Assembly (NCBI GenBank): GCA_900539255.1
Contig: UQBJ01000042.1
Location: 1-12,656 of the forward strand
DNA from: an uncultured Campylobacter sp.
GTDB taxonomy: Bacteria > Campylobacterota > Campylobacteria > Campylobacterales > Campylobacteraceae
DNA: 12,656 bases
Reading direction: 5' to 3'
In this document: piece after piece, positions 5,486 through 12,516 of the stretch
Position numbering within the stretch: position 1 is the stretch's first letter
How the letters are laid out: every line of letters starts with the position of its first letter
Program-made: the position numbers and the translations under genes
The notes under the pieces: model-generated
What the model saw: the letters and a program-made list of their open reading frames with translations, nothing else
Databases searched by the model: none
Told to the model about the DNA's origin: nothing

Positions 5486-6738
5486 AAACGAACGGTTGAT
5501 TTGTCTTGTTTCAAATCCTCTACCTTGCCATCAACACCGATTTTTCCGTTTTTGGCATTTGAATTTATGTAAGAATACCAGCCTTCAAGAGACAAGTTTT
5601 TATTGACTTTGTAGCCAAGCTCAAACACGCCCTCGATACGAGTATCTTTTTTATCATCGGTTGCACCTACAATCGGTGATTGTGTGTTTTGTCCAAACAC
5701 ACCTTGCACGCCTATACGCAAGTCCATAGGCAGTGTGTAGCCTACGCCCACATAGCCAAACACGCTTTGTCCCGCAGACTGAACGAGTGCCGTATCATCA
5801 GCGTAGAACATTTCCCTACCTATGTAAAGGTCTGGTCCGCTTGTGTCTTCTAGGGTGTGAAGTGTAGCACCATTTTTATCACCATAGAAAATTCCGCCCA
5901 CTTGCGCATCAAGCCCAGCGAATTTAGCGAAAACTCGTCCATCGACAAGAGTGCCATCTTTTATGGCTGTTTGATTAGCCGCTGTTTGGATAGTGTTGCC
6001 AAGGTAGGTTACCTTAACGCCGACATTGTTGCCCCCGCCTAGTCCAAGGGTGTATTTAAGGTTTGCTGCGTAAAGTGTAGCGACATTGTCCCAGTAAGCG
6101 CCCCAAAGTTGCAAATCAAGTCCAGCGAAATTTGTAAGCACGGCTGCACCATACATATTTTTGTCGTAATTGCCATCTACGAGTTTAGACGCATCGCCGT
6201 CTCCCACAGTGCCTTCAAAGCTATCTACACCAAAGGCAGCCACAGTGAAACCTTGTGTTGGGGTGATGAGCACCTTTGCCGCCATACCTGTGAAATCGGC
6301 TGTCCATATAGTGCCAAGCTGTTGCTTACCATAAAGCACACTCACACCAGCATCAGCCAAATCGTATTGCAAATAGGCTTGCTTTAAAACGACTTGTTGT
6401 TTGGTTTGAGTAAGCCCTGTATTTGTGGCAGTCGCCCAGCCGCCGTTTGCATCGTTGTTATACATAAGCTGTCCGACAACCTTAAAGCCATCGCCCACGC
6501 TGAGAGATGGGGTAACAAAGGCACGGAATTTGTGCGGGGTGTTGTTCGCACCTATGCCATACTTACCTACTCCAAATGTTTCGTTTTCACTCTTGCCCCA
6601 ACTCGCTTGGTCAAAGCGGTAGCGCAAAGCACCACTAACATCGACATCTTTAATCGCCTCTTCAAGTGGCTTGGCATCAAGCGCACTGAATGTGCCAGCA
6701 GCCATCGCTGCAACTAAACTGAGTTTCACTAACTTCAT
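5464..6738 (-). CDS. porA: Major outer membrane porin (MOMP type)
   Basis: An outer-membrane beta-barrel porin forming general diffusion channels. The 424-residue product starts with a signal peptide (residues 1-22, ending SALDA before KPLEEAIKDVDVSG), as in Campylobacter MOMP. Further family stretches are LRYRFDQ, KQQLGTIWT, GFTVAAFGVDSF, and LSLEGWYSYINSNAK near the end. It closes with LYKF, the C-terminal phenylalanine used by outer-membrane assembly machinery. The start at 6738 is chosen over an open extension to 6900 because GAAGGAGA lies just upstream and the signal peptide begins there. An extended -10 box is 38 bases upstream. The gene is monocistronic by spacing. Its stop codon sits in a hairpin, and repeats plus a terminator follow. 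The genus-specific name is my inference from MOMP similarity. Confidence 0.93.
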   Translation of the reverse strand: MKLVKLSLVAAMAAGTFSALDAKPLEEAIKDVDVSGALRYRFDQASWGKSENETFGVGKYGIGANNTPHKFRAFVTPSLSVGDGFKVVGQLMYNNDANGGWATATNTGLTQTKQQVVLKQAYLQYDLADAGVSVLYGKQQLGTIWTADFTGMAAKVLITPTQGFTVAAFGVDSFEGTVGDGDASKLVDGNYDKNMYGAAVLTNFAGLDLQLWGAYWDNVATLYAANLKYTLGLGGGNNVGVKVTYLGNTIQTAANQTAIKDGTLVDGRVFAKFAGLDAQVGGIFYGDKNGATLHTLEDTSGPDLYIGREMFYADDTALVQSAGQSVFGYVGVGYTLPMDLRIGVQGVFGQNTQSPIVGATDDKKDTRIEGVFELGYKVNKNLSLEGWYSYINSNAKNGKIGVDGKVEDLKQDKSTVRLQALYKF

Positions 6739-6784
6739 AGGTTCTCCTTCATAGTAATTTGAATTTAGCAAGGTCATTATAGCA
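6739..6784 (-). promoter_or_regulatory. Porin promoter and ribosome binding site
   Basis: On the minus strand, GTGCTATAATG places TATAAT at 6781-6776 with an extended TGn motif, the typical sigma-70 box of Campylobacterota. T-rich sequence upstream replaces a -35 box. Transcription should start near 6769, giving a leader of about 30 bases that contains GAAGGAGA directly before the ATG at 6738. The layout is that of a strongly expressed gene. Confidence 0.8.
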
Positions 6785-6999
6785 CGAAAGTATAAATTTT
6801 TGCTTAAACTAAACTTAAATTTGTAAATTTTTGTAAAATTTGTGGGGATTTTTTTAAAGTGGCGGTAAAATGGGGCTTTGGGTGTGTGAAAATTTTGCAC
6901 TTTTGCGAAAATTTAGCAAAAATTTGTGAAATTTGAGCGAATTTTTGCCCGATGATGAGTAAAAATTTGCAAAATTTAAGAGAAAAGTAAATGAAAAGC

Positions 7000-7015
7000 T
7001 GTAACTTTTGTTACA
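7000..7015. promoter_or_regulatory. Palindromic operator-like site
   Basis: TGTAACTTTTGTTACA is a perfect 6-bp inverted repeat with a 4-base spacer. Its core TAAC-N4-GTTA matches the inner bases of the TTAAC-N4-GTTAA site bound by NssR, a Crp/Fnr-family nitrosative stress regulator of C. jejuni. It lies 219 bases upstream of the porin -10 box and about 55 bases before two TATAAT boxes on the plus strand. Binding by any factor is inference. Confidence 0.35.
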
Positions 7016-7067
7016 ATGGGGGGAGAAAATTTTTTGAGCTGTGTTGGTTTTGGAAAAAATTTGCATA

Positions 7068-7083
7068 TATAATAAGGTATAAT
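7068..7083 (+). promoter_or_regulatory. Two orphan TATAAT boxes, plus strand
   Basis: TATAAT occurs at 7068-7073 and again at 7078-7083. No plus-strand gene follows before the convergent 3' end of the chemoreceptor gene at 7491. In such AT-rich DNA this may be chance, or it may start a noncoding or antisense RNA. The rest of 6785-7153 is AT-rich and shows nothing else that I can support. Confidence 0.25.
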
Positions 7084-7153
7084 TTTTTTGGTGAGCGGGA
7101 TTTTTGTTTTTGACGAAATTTTTGGAGTGTGGTTTTTTAAAAAACAAGAGTTT

Positions 7154-7344
7154 TGTCATTTTGAGCGTAGCGAAAAATCCAAAGAAATTTAAGACACGCT
7201 TTGAATTTAAGGCGAAATATCCACGCTTTAAATGTGTAAATTCACGCTTTGAATTTGTGGATACTTCGCTACGCTCAGTATGACAAGGACAAGTCAGTAT
7301 GACAAAATTTAGACTTTTGCTTGATACCAGCCCAAAATTCAAAG
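7154..7344 (+). repeat. Family A element, long form with tail
   Basis: The palindromic part is 7154-7285: left arm TGTCATTTTGAGC...GCGAAAAATCC, core AAGAAATTTAAGACACGC, an internal second GCGAAATATCCACGC, and right arm TGGATACTTCGC...GCTCAGTATGACA. The tail at 7286-7344, with GACTTTTGCTTGATACC and CCCAAAATTCAAAG, matches the tail at 4868-4930. It lies downstream of the chemoreceptor gene and upstream of the porin promoter. Confidence 0.75.
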
Positions 7345-7439
7345 TACGACAAACAACCACGCCTTAAAATTCAAAACAACGGCAAGTAAATTTTGCCAAG
7401 CACAAAACCCCCGCAAGGCAAAGCGACAAGCAAATTTTA

Positions 7440-7472
7440 CAAAAAGCCTTGCAAGGCAAAACAAAAGCTTTT
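7440..7472 (-). terminator. Possible terminator after the chemoreceptor gene
   Basis: On the minus strand AAAAAAGC, then the palindrome GCCTTGCAAGGC (7457-7446), then TTTTT. Pairing of AAAAAGC with GCTTTTT, or the palindrome itself as a small hairpin, could act with the T-run as a weak terminator about 20-50 bases after the stop codon. Loop geometry is not ideal. Confidence 0.4.
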
Positions 7473-7490
7473 TTCAAGCGAATTCAAGCC

Positions 7491-9494
7491 TTAAAATTTC
7501 TTTTTCTGCGCGTCTTCTAAAATGTTTTTAGCGATAGAATTTACGCTTTCGCTGATGATTGATGAGTCATTAGCGATTTTGACATTGTCTTGCGTTACGC
7601 TTTCTATTTGCGCCACTGCATCGTTGATTTGCGTGATACCAGCGGTTTGTTCCTTGATACTTTCAGCCATATCGTTGATGCTTTGCACGAGTAGATTTGT
7701 GTTCGCTTCGATTTCGCTAAGAGACTTTTGAGTGCGTTCAGCAAGTTTTCGCACCTCATCAGCGACTACCGCGAAGCCTCGTCCGTGTTCGCCAGCCCTT
7801 GCTGCTTCTATGGCGGCATTAAGCGCAAGCAGGTTGATTTGCTCGGCTATATCGGCGATAATGCCCGTTACATTTTTGATTTCCTCGCTTTGAGTGATGA
7901 CTTCTGTCGTCTTTGTGGAGACATTTTGCATCGATGAGGTGATTTGCTCCAAAGCCGCAGCGGTTTCTTCAAGCGAGCTTGCTTGTGAATTTGACGATTG
8001 AGTGAGCGCGCCCACTGCTGTGGCGAGCTTTGAGCTTTCATTGCTTAATGAAACGGCAAAGTCAGATGAGGTTTTAAGCATTTTTACGATTTCCGTGCCA
8101 AGTGCGTTTGTTACTTGCTCCACGCGCCCTGAGGCGTTTTTCACTTCTGTGCTGAAATCAAGTTTTGTAAAGCTGTCAAACACGCGGTTAAGCTCGCCTA
8201 AATCGTTGCCTATGGCGGTTGAAAGCAGCTCTAAAAGCTGATTTACCGCATCTCGCAAGGTGTTAAGCTGCGGATTTGAGCCAGTCAGCGTTATGCGCTT
8301 TGTCGCGTGTCCTTCTCTTGTGTAGTTGATGACTTCTAGGGACTCTTTGACGAGTTTGGTGTCTTTGTCTAAATTTTTCTCTACGATTTTGATATTGTCG
8401 TTGATAGCCGCCGTCATTTTACCCAGCTCGTCAAGGGATTTAGCTTTAAGCTCTTTTGGCGGAATGTCGGTTTTGTGGTTGAGAAAATCAAAGAAATTCA
8501 GCAAGTGATTTGAAATTTGATAAAGCCTTGAAAGCACTTGGGCTTTGATGATGAAAAACAGCACCACAGCACCGATAGCCGCTAAAATCAGCGTAACGAT
8601 GATATTGTAGATAAAATGCTTGTTTGTCGCGCTTGTGTAATCACTCTCTAACGCACTTGCTACGATAGTCCAGCCAAAGGGGAATTGCTTAAAATACCCC
8701 AGCCTTTCTTCGCCGTGTGAGTCCAAATAAGTAAATTCGCCTTCTTTTTCACTCTCCAAAATGCGTTTTAGCTCCACTTCTTGCGGATAAGGCTCAGGAT
8801 TTGCCACGATAGCAGGGTCTTTGTGTGAAAAGATTTTGCCCAAACTATCTGTCATATAAATGTCCATACTTGGTAGCTCAGGGCGCTCGAAATTCACAAA
8901 GCGTTGTTGAAACTCATCAGTGAAAACATCTATACCCAAAACGCCGATAAATTCGCCATTTCTTATCAAAGGATAAGTGATGGTTGAAAGGTGCTTGCCC
9001 GCGTGCAAGCCGCTTTTGGATTCATAAGTCGCTGTAACTATACTCTTTTTAGCAGCCTTTGTGTCCTTATACCACGAGCGTTCGCGCCAGTCTCCGCCTG
9101 TGCTGTCCCAGTTGTCGGACAATCTTGGGTTAGGATTTGCCGCGTCAAAATCCTGCAAAATGTGCCGTCCGTCTTCATAGACGATAAACATTGATGGGTA
9201 TTTGATGAGGTTTTCAGTAGTGCTTAAAAGTCCCCTTTGTGAGATGACATCTTCTCTATCAAGCGAGATGATTTTGTCCGCAAGGGCTTTTAGGTGCTGT
9301 GTGGCTTCTACATTCATCGTTATGTTGATGGTGGTGTAAGAAGCGCTTAAAGCACCTTTTTGTATGCTTTTGAAAAGCTCGGTAACGGTTGAAGAGGTGT
9401 TGTTGTAGCTCACAATCGAGCTAGCACCTAAAATGACGACAAAAACTAAGACGATGAACGAGGTAAGTCTCGTAGCAAGGCTAGCGTTTTTCAT
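7491..9494 (-). CDS. Methyl-accepting chemotaxis protein with dCache sensor
   Basis: A transmembrane chemoreceptor that signals through CheW/CheA to the flagellar motor. In the 667 residues I see an N-terminal membrane helix (about 12-30), a periplasmic double Cache domain (about 35-290), a second helix (about 295-316), a HAMP region (about 317-375, with DELGKMTAAINDNI), and a cytoplasmic coiled coil with the conserved hairpin tip EQINLLALNAAIEAARAGEH (551-570) and GRGFAVVADEVRKLAERT (571-588). It ends in KKKF like Campylobacter Tlp receptors. In the membrane-distal sensor pocket, R139, W141, Y142, Y157 and D189 fit the dCache amino-acid motif, but the usual leading tyrosine is glycine (G134). 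The ATG at 9494 follows AAAGGA by five bases. It is monocistronic by spacing. The ligand cannot be assigned. Confidence 0.92.
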   Translation of the reverse strand: MKNASLATRLTSFIVLVFVVILGASSIVSYNNTSSTVTELFKSIQKGALSASYTTINITMNVEATQHLKALADKIISLDREDVISQRGLLSTTENLIKYPSMFIVYEDGRHILQDFDAANPNPRLSDNWDSTGGDWRERSWYKDTKAAKKSIVTATYESKSGLHAGKHLSTITYPLIRNGEFIGVLGIDVFTDEFQQRFVNFERPELPSMDIYMTDSLGKIFSHKDPAIVANPEPYPQEVELKRILESEKEGEFTYLDSHGEERLGYFKQFPFGWTIVASALESDYTSATNKHFIYNIIVTLILAAIGAVVLFFIIKAQVLSRLYQISNHLLNFFDFLNHKTDIPPKELKAKSLDELGKMTAAINDNIKIVEKNLDKDTKLVKESLEVINYTREGHATKRITLTGSNPQLNTLRDAVNQLLELLSTAIGNDLGELNRVFDSFTKLDFSTEVKNASGRVEQVTNALGTEIVKMLKTSSDFAVSLSNESSKLATAVGALTQSSNSQASSLEETAAALEQITSSMQNVSTKTTEVITQSEEIKNVTGIIADIAEQINLLALNAAIEAARAGEHGRGFAVVADEVRKLAERTQKSLSEIEANTNLLVQSINDMAESIKEQTAGITQINDAVAQIESVTQDNVKIANDSSIISESVNSIAKNILEDAQKKKF

Positions 9495-9499
9495 ACTTT

Positions 9500-9545
9500 T
9501 CCTTTATAAATGTGGTTTAAAGTCCTAATCAAACAGCGCATTATA
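9500..9545 (-). promoter_or_regulatory. Chemoreceptor promoter and ribosome binding site
   Basis: On the minus strand TATAAT lies at 9545-9540 in the context GCAAGTATAATGCG. Transcription from it would start near 9533 and give a leader of about 38 bases, ending with the AAAGGA ribosome binding site at about 9504-9499. No sigma-28 type box was recognised, so expression through the vegetative sigma factor is inferred. Confidence 0.65.
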
Positions 9546-9762
9546 CTTGCAAATTTTTAAATTTAGCTTAAAATTCGCTTTTTTGTTTAAAGATTTGTGC
9601 GCTAGTCTTAAAAATTCACACTTTGGGCGAATTTTTATCAAAACTTTACGGCTAAATCGACACTTTGAGAAAAAATTTAATACATCACACCGAATTTTTC
9701 GTAAAAATATGAAATTTTTTATGCAACTCTTGGGAAATTTGAAACTTTGTGGTGTTTTTGTA

Positions 9763-9817
9763 GCGGTGATGGGGTGGTGATATGGTGTCGATGAGGCGGT
9801 GATAGGGCGTTGATGAG
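9763..9817. repeat. Five imperfect 11-bp tandem repeats
   Basis: Consecutive 11-base units: GCGGTGATGGG, GTGGTGATATG, GTGTCGATGAG, GCGGTGATAGG, GCGTTGATGAG. They run without gaps from 9763 to 9817 and stop at a family A arm. The array is locally GC-richer than its surroundings. It lies 218 bases upstream of the chemoreceptor -10 box. The rest of 9546-9762 is AT-rich and shows no gene. Confidence 0.65.
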
Positions 9818-9884
9818 ATTACTTCGCTTGCGCTTGGTATGACAAATTTGTAAGTATAGCAAGGATTTTGTCATTTTGGGCGGA
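9815..9884 (+). repeat. Family A arm fragments
   Basis: GATTACTTCGCTTGCGCTTG followed by GTATGACA (9815-9844) is a diverged right arm, joined directly to the tandem array. TGTCATTTTGGGCGGA at 9869-9884 is a broken left arm. Both are decayed. Confidence 0.5.
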
Positions 9885-9928
9885 GTTTGGGGAATTTAGC
9901 TTTGTTTTTTGGGGAATTTGGGGGATTT

Positions 9929-10055
9929 TGTCATTTTGAGCCTTTTGTAAAAAGGCGAAAAATCCATAGAAATTTAAGGCACGCTTTATAAAAGTGCAAA
10001 TTTGCACTTCAAATTCGTGGATACTTCACTTTGCTACGCAAAGTTCAGTATGACA
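9929..10055 (+). repeat. Family A element, long form
   Basis: 127 bases. The left arm has the hairpin CCTTTT (9941-9946) with AAAAGG (9950-9955). The core AGAAATTTAAGGCACGC is followed by a perfect 18-bp palindrome AAGTGCAAATTTGCACTT (9992-10009). The right arm has ACTTTGC (10028-10034) with GCAAAGT (10038-10044). Extra right-terminus fragments (CAGTATGACA) follow to about 10075. It lies in the gap between the chemoreceptor start and the pcm end. Confidence 0.75.
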
Positions 10056-10100
10056 ACAAAGCAGTCAGTATGACAAAAATTTATCAGTATAATAGAATTT

Positions 10101-10170
10101 AGGGCTTTACTTGGAATTTGTTTAAATTTTTGTGGCAAAGTTTGCTTAAATTTCAGCGACTTGCCACGCA
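10101..10170 (+). repeat. Family B remnant
   Basis: GGGCTTTACTTGG, then TTTTTGTGGCAAAGTTTGC, TTAAATTT and ACTTGCCACG follow the order of 4481-4533 in the complete family B element. Only its right half is recognisable. It again lies just to the right of a family A element. Confidence 0.55.
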
Positions 10171-10240
10171 AATTCTTGTAAATTTCGTTTGCGGTGAAGT
10201 GGGTGTTTGCGCTGTTAAGTTTTTATGCAAAGCGAGTTTA

Positions 10241-10873
10241 TCACTCTTTGCCGTCAAGCACGGGGACAAATAAGCACTCTTCAAGACGGGTTTGCTGAAT
10301 TTTGCCCTCCATTTTGCTGAATTTTGTGATGAATTGCTTGCCGTTTTCAAAGATGGGCGCGACTAAAACGCCATTTTCGGCAAGCTGCTCGAAAAGGATT
10401 TGCGGCACTTGCGCCGTGTGTGCGGAGAACAAAATCCTATCATAAGGCGCATAGCGCGCCCAGCCCTGCTGTCCGTCAGCGTGCAAAAGCAAAATGTTAG
10501 GCAGTTCCAACTCTTTAAACGCCTTTTTAGCACTATCTACAAGGCTTCCTATGCGCTCGATGGTGCAGACACGGCGCACGAGCTTGCTTAAAATCGCCGC
10601 TTGATAGCCGCTGCCGCAACCCACTTCAAGCACGCTATCAACGCCCGCTAAATCAAGCGCCATCGTCATTTTCGCCACGGTTAAGGGAGAGCTGAGCCAT
10701 TGATTTGCGCTCATCGGCAAGGCGTTAAGGCTGTATGCGTGGGCTTTTAATGGCGAAAACACCTCGCGCGGCACGGAGCAAAGGGCTTTAAAAATAGCCT
10801 CGTTAAGAAACATTTGCTTGGCTATCTCATTTGCCATATTTTCACAACGCCTTTGCTCCACAAAATCCATCAT
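10241..10873 (-). CDS. pcm: Protein-L-isoaspartate O-methyltransferase
   Basis: The enzyme uses S-adenosylmethionine to methylate L-isoaspartyl residues in aged proteins and so starts their repair. The 210-residue length is typical. Visible motifs are VPREVF (34-39), QWLSSPLTVAKM (58-69), the cofactor-binding VLEVGCGSGYQAAIL (81-95), IERIGSLVDSAKKAF (105-119, with the acidic residue E106 placed to hold the ribose), and GWARYAPYDRILFSA (about 137-151). Start: two adjacent ATG codons (10873 and 10870) follow AAGG; the first is placed better. A 29-codon frame overlaps this start by four bases. pncB lies 125 bases upstream on the same strand, so cotranscription is likely. No terminator is obvious after the stop. 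Confidence 0.93.
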   Translation of the reverse strand: MMDFVEQRRCENMANEIAKQMFLNEAIFKALCSVPREVFSPLKAHAYSLNALPMSANQWLSSPLTVAKMTMALDLAGVDSVLEVGCGSGYQAAILSKLVRRVCTIERIGSLVDSAKKAFKELELPNILLLHADGQQGWARYAPYDRILFSAHTAQVPQILFEQLAENGVLVAPIFENGKQFITKFSKMEGKIQQTRLEECLFVPVLDGKE

Positions 10874-10959
10874 CGCACCGCCTTGAAATTTAGCTTTTTG
10901 GCTTGAAATTTCGCCTTTTTTGCCTTAAATTTTTCCCTAAAATTTATGCTTAAATTCAT
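10870..10959 (-). CDS. Possible 29-codon mini-gene coupled to pcm
   Basis: An ATG at 10959 is preceded by AAGGAAAG with about 8 bases between, a better ribosome binding site than that of pcm. The frame runs 29 codons and ends in a TGA that overlaps the pcm start as ATGA, the arrangement typical of translational coupling. The peptide is very basic (8 Lys, 2 Arg) and I recognise no family. It could be a leader that loads ribosomes onto pcm. Caution: any ATGA start offers a TGA in this frame, and a 30-codon open stretch is not rare by chance. Confidence 0.35.
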   Translation of the reverse strand: MNLSINFREKFKAKKAKFQAKKLNFKAVR

Positions 10960-10998
10960 CAAAACTTTCCTTAAAATTAGCTTAAACTCACCTTAAAT

Positions 10999-12438
10999 TC
11001 AACGCACCGCTTTTTCAAGCAACTCTTTTTTGAGCCTTTGCAAATTTGCCGACAAGCGCAACTCATAATTTTTTGGGCTTTTCAGGCTCTTTATGTCCTC
11101 ATCAAACCTTTCTAACTGCGCCCTAGCATAATCCCTAGTTTGCAAAAGGCTTGGGGCTTCATACACAAGCTGCCCTTTTGCAAAGATAGGCACGAGCAGT
11201 TCGCTGTATTTTTGGGCTTTGTGGATTATGCTTACTTTGCTAGGCTGATAATGCTTTTGCTGTAAATTTGCGCTGTTTTCGCCACAATTTGGGCTTTCAT
11301 CAGCTAAATAAAGCTCATCATAAAGTGCCTTGCCCTGCTCGTCAAAAAAGCGGTAAAGCCTTTTGTGATGGGGGTTTGAGATTTTATCCGCACTTTCGCT
11401 GATTTTGATTTTAGGCACTAGCACGCCGTTTTCCTCCACGGCCACGAGTTTATACACGCAGCCTAGCACGGGTGAGCTTTTAGCGGTGATTAGGCGTTCG
11501 CCAACGCCGAAAATATCGATTTTTGCGCCAACTTGTAAAAGCCTTGCTATCTCAAATTCGTCCAAAGCCCCGCTAGCGATGATTTGACACTGCTTTAAGC
11601 CCGCTTTGTCAAGCTCGTTTCTAGCGTATTTTGACAGCTCACACAGGTTGCCAGAGTCAAGCCTAATGCCGAATTTTTCGATACCGCGTGGCACAAGCAC
11701 TTCTTTAAAAGCCGTTATAGCGTTTGCCACGCCGCGTTTTGCGTTGTAAGTATCCACGAGCAAAACGGCGTTGTGCGGGTAAATTTCACAATACCGCTTA
11801 AAGGCGCAAAGCTCATCATCAAACATTTGCACCCACGAGTGCGCCATAGTTCCGCTTGAATTTATGCCATAAATTTTGTCCGCCAAAGCACAGGCTGAAC
11901 CCGCCACACCGCCGATAAATGCGGCTCTTGCGCCTTTAAGTGCCGCGTCAATGCCCTGCGCCCTGCGTGAGCCAAACTCCAAAATAGGCTTGTTTTGCGC
12001 TGCAAACGCCACTCGCGCGGCTTTGGTAGCGATAAGGCTTTGATGATTTAAAGAGAGCAAAACAAAGGTTTCTAGTAGTTGCGCCTCGCTTGCCTTTGCG
12101 CGAACGCTTAAAATAGGCTCATTTGCGAAGATAATCTCGCCCTCACGCACCGCCCAAATGTCGCCTGTGAATTTAAAATGTTTAAGAAAATTCAAAAACG
12201 CCTCGTCAAAAAGCCCTTTTGAGCGAAAAAATTCAATATCGCTTTCATCAAAATGCAAATTTTTCACAAAGTCGATGATTTGCTCCAAACCCGCCGCGAT
12301 GACGAACCCGCCGCCATCTGGCATTTGACGAAAAAAGACATCAAAATGACAGATTTTGTCGCCAAAACCGCTTTTTAGGTAGCCGCAACTCATCGTAAAT
12401 TCGTAAAAATCGCAGAGCAAGGATAGATTGCGTTTCAT
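10999..12438 (-). CDS. pncB: Nicotinate phosphoribosyltransferase
   Basis: Converts nicotinate and phosphoribosyl pyrophosphate to nicotinate mononucleotide, the entry step of NAD salvage, with ATP stimulating the reaction. The 479 residues fit the longer bacterial form. Motifs in order: LLCDFYEFTM (7-16), EFGSRRAQG (154-162), SSGTMAHSW (194-202) with H200 at the position of the phosphorylated histidine, LLVDTYN (226-232), RLDSGNL (259-265), and FGVGERLITAKSSPVLG (310-326). The start at 12438 follows GGAGAAA and matches the family N-terminus; an open extension to 12573 has no such signal and crosses the promoter. It is transcribed divergently from the gene at 12617, with pcm downstream. Confidence 0.94.
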   Translation of the reverse strand: MKRNLSLLCDFYEFTMSCGYLKSGFGDKICHFDVFFRQMPDGGGFVIAAGLEQIIDFVKNLHFDESDIEFFRSKGLFDEAFLNFLKHFKFTGDIWAVREGEIIFANEPILSVRAKASEAQLLETFVLLSLNHQSLIATKAARVAFAAQNKPILEFGSRRAQGIDAALKGARAAFIGGVAGSACALADKIYGINSSGTMAHSWVQMFDDELCAFKRYCEIYPHNAVLLVDTYNAKRGVANAITAFKEVLVPRGIEKFGIRLDSGNLCELSKYARNELDKAGLKQCQIIASGALDEFEIARLLQVGAKIDIFGVGERLITAKSSPVLGCVYKLVAVEENGVLVPKIKISESADKISNPHHKRLYRFFDEQGKALYDELYLADESPNCGENSANLQQKHYQPSKVSIIHKAQKYSELLVPIFAKGQLVYEAPSLLQTRDYARAQLERFDEDIKSLKSPKNYELRLSANLQRLKKELLEKAVR

Positions 12439-12470
12439 CGTTTCTCCATTACAAAAAGCTAAATATAGCA
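12439..12470 (-). promoter_or_regulatory. pncB promoter and ribosome binding site
   Basis: On the minus strand GTGCTATATTT gives TATATT at 12467-12462 with an extended TGn motif, nearly the same as the porin box GTGCTATAAT. Transcription should start near 12455, with a leader of about 17 bases carrying AATGGAGAAACG before the ATG. Confidence 0.7.
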
Positions 12471-12471
12471 C

Positions 12472-12516
12472 AATTTCGCTAAATTTTAGCTCATTTTGTG
12501 AAAATTTAGCGAAATT
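12472..12516. promoter_or_regulatory. Perfect 16-bp inverted repeat at the pncB promoter
   Basis: AATTTCGCTAAATTTT (12472-12487) is the exact reverse complement of AAAATTTAGCGAAATT (12501-12516), with a 13-base spacer. Further copies of the half-site occur as GCTAAAT at 12458-12464, inside the -10 region, and as ATTTAGC at 12514-12520. The repeat occupies the positions from about -17 to -61 of the pncB promoter and so looks like an operator. No regulator can be named. Confidence 0.55.

Noticed and set aside
5346..6717. Plus-strand frames opposite the porin
   Set aside because: They are antisense shadows of a clear porin gene with a full set of start signals.
6739..6900. N-terminal extension of the porin
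   Set aside because: The extension would precede the signal peptide, lacks a ribosome binding site and would cover the porin's own -10 box. The start at 6738 has GAAGGAGA upstream.
6854..7360. Long minus-strand open frame of 168 codons
   Set aside because: It runs through the family A element (its translation includes HTERSEVS, the reading of the repeat) and then AT-rich promoter sequence. It has no ribosome binding site or family resemblance.
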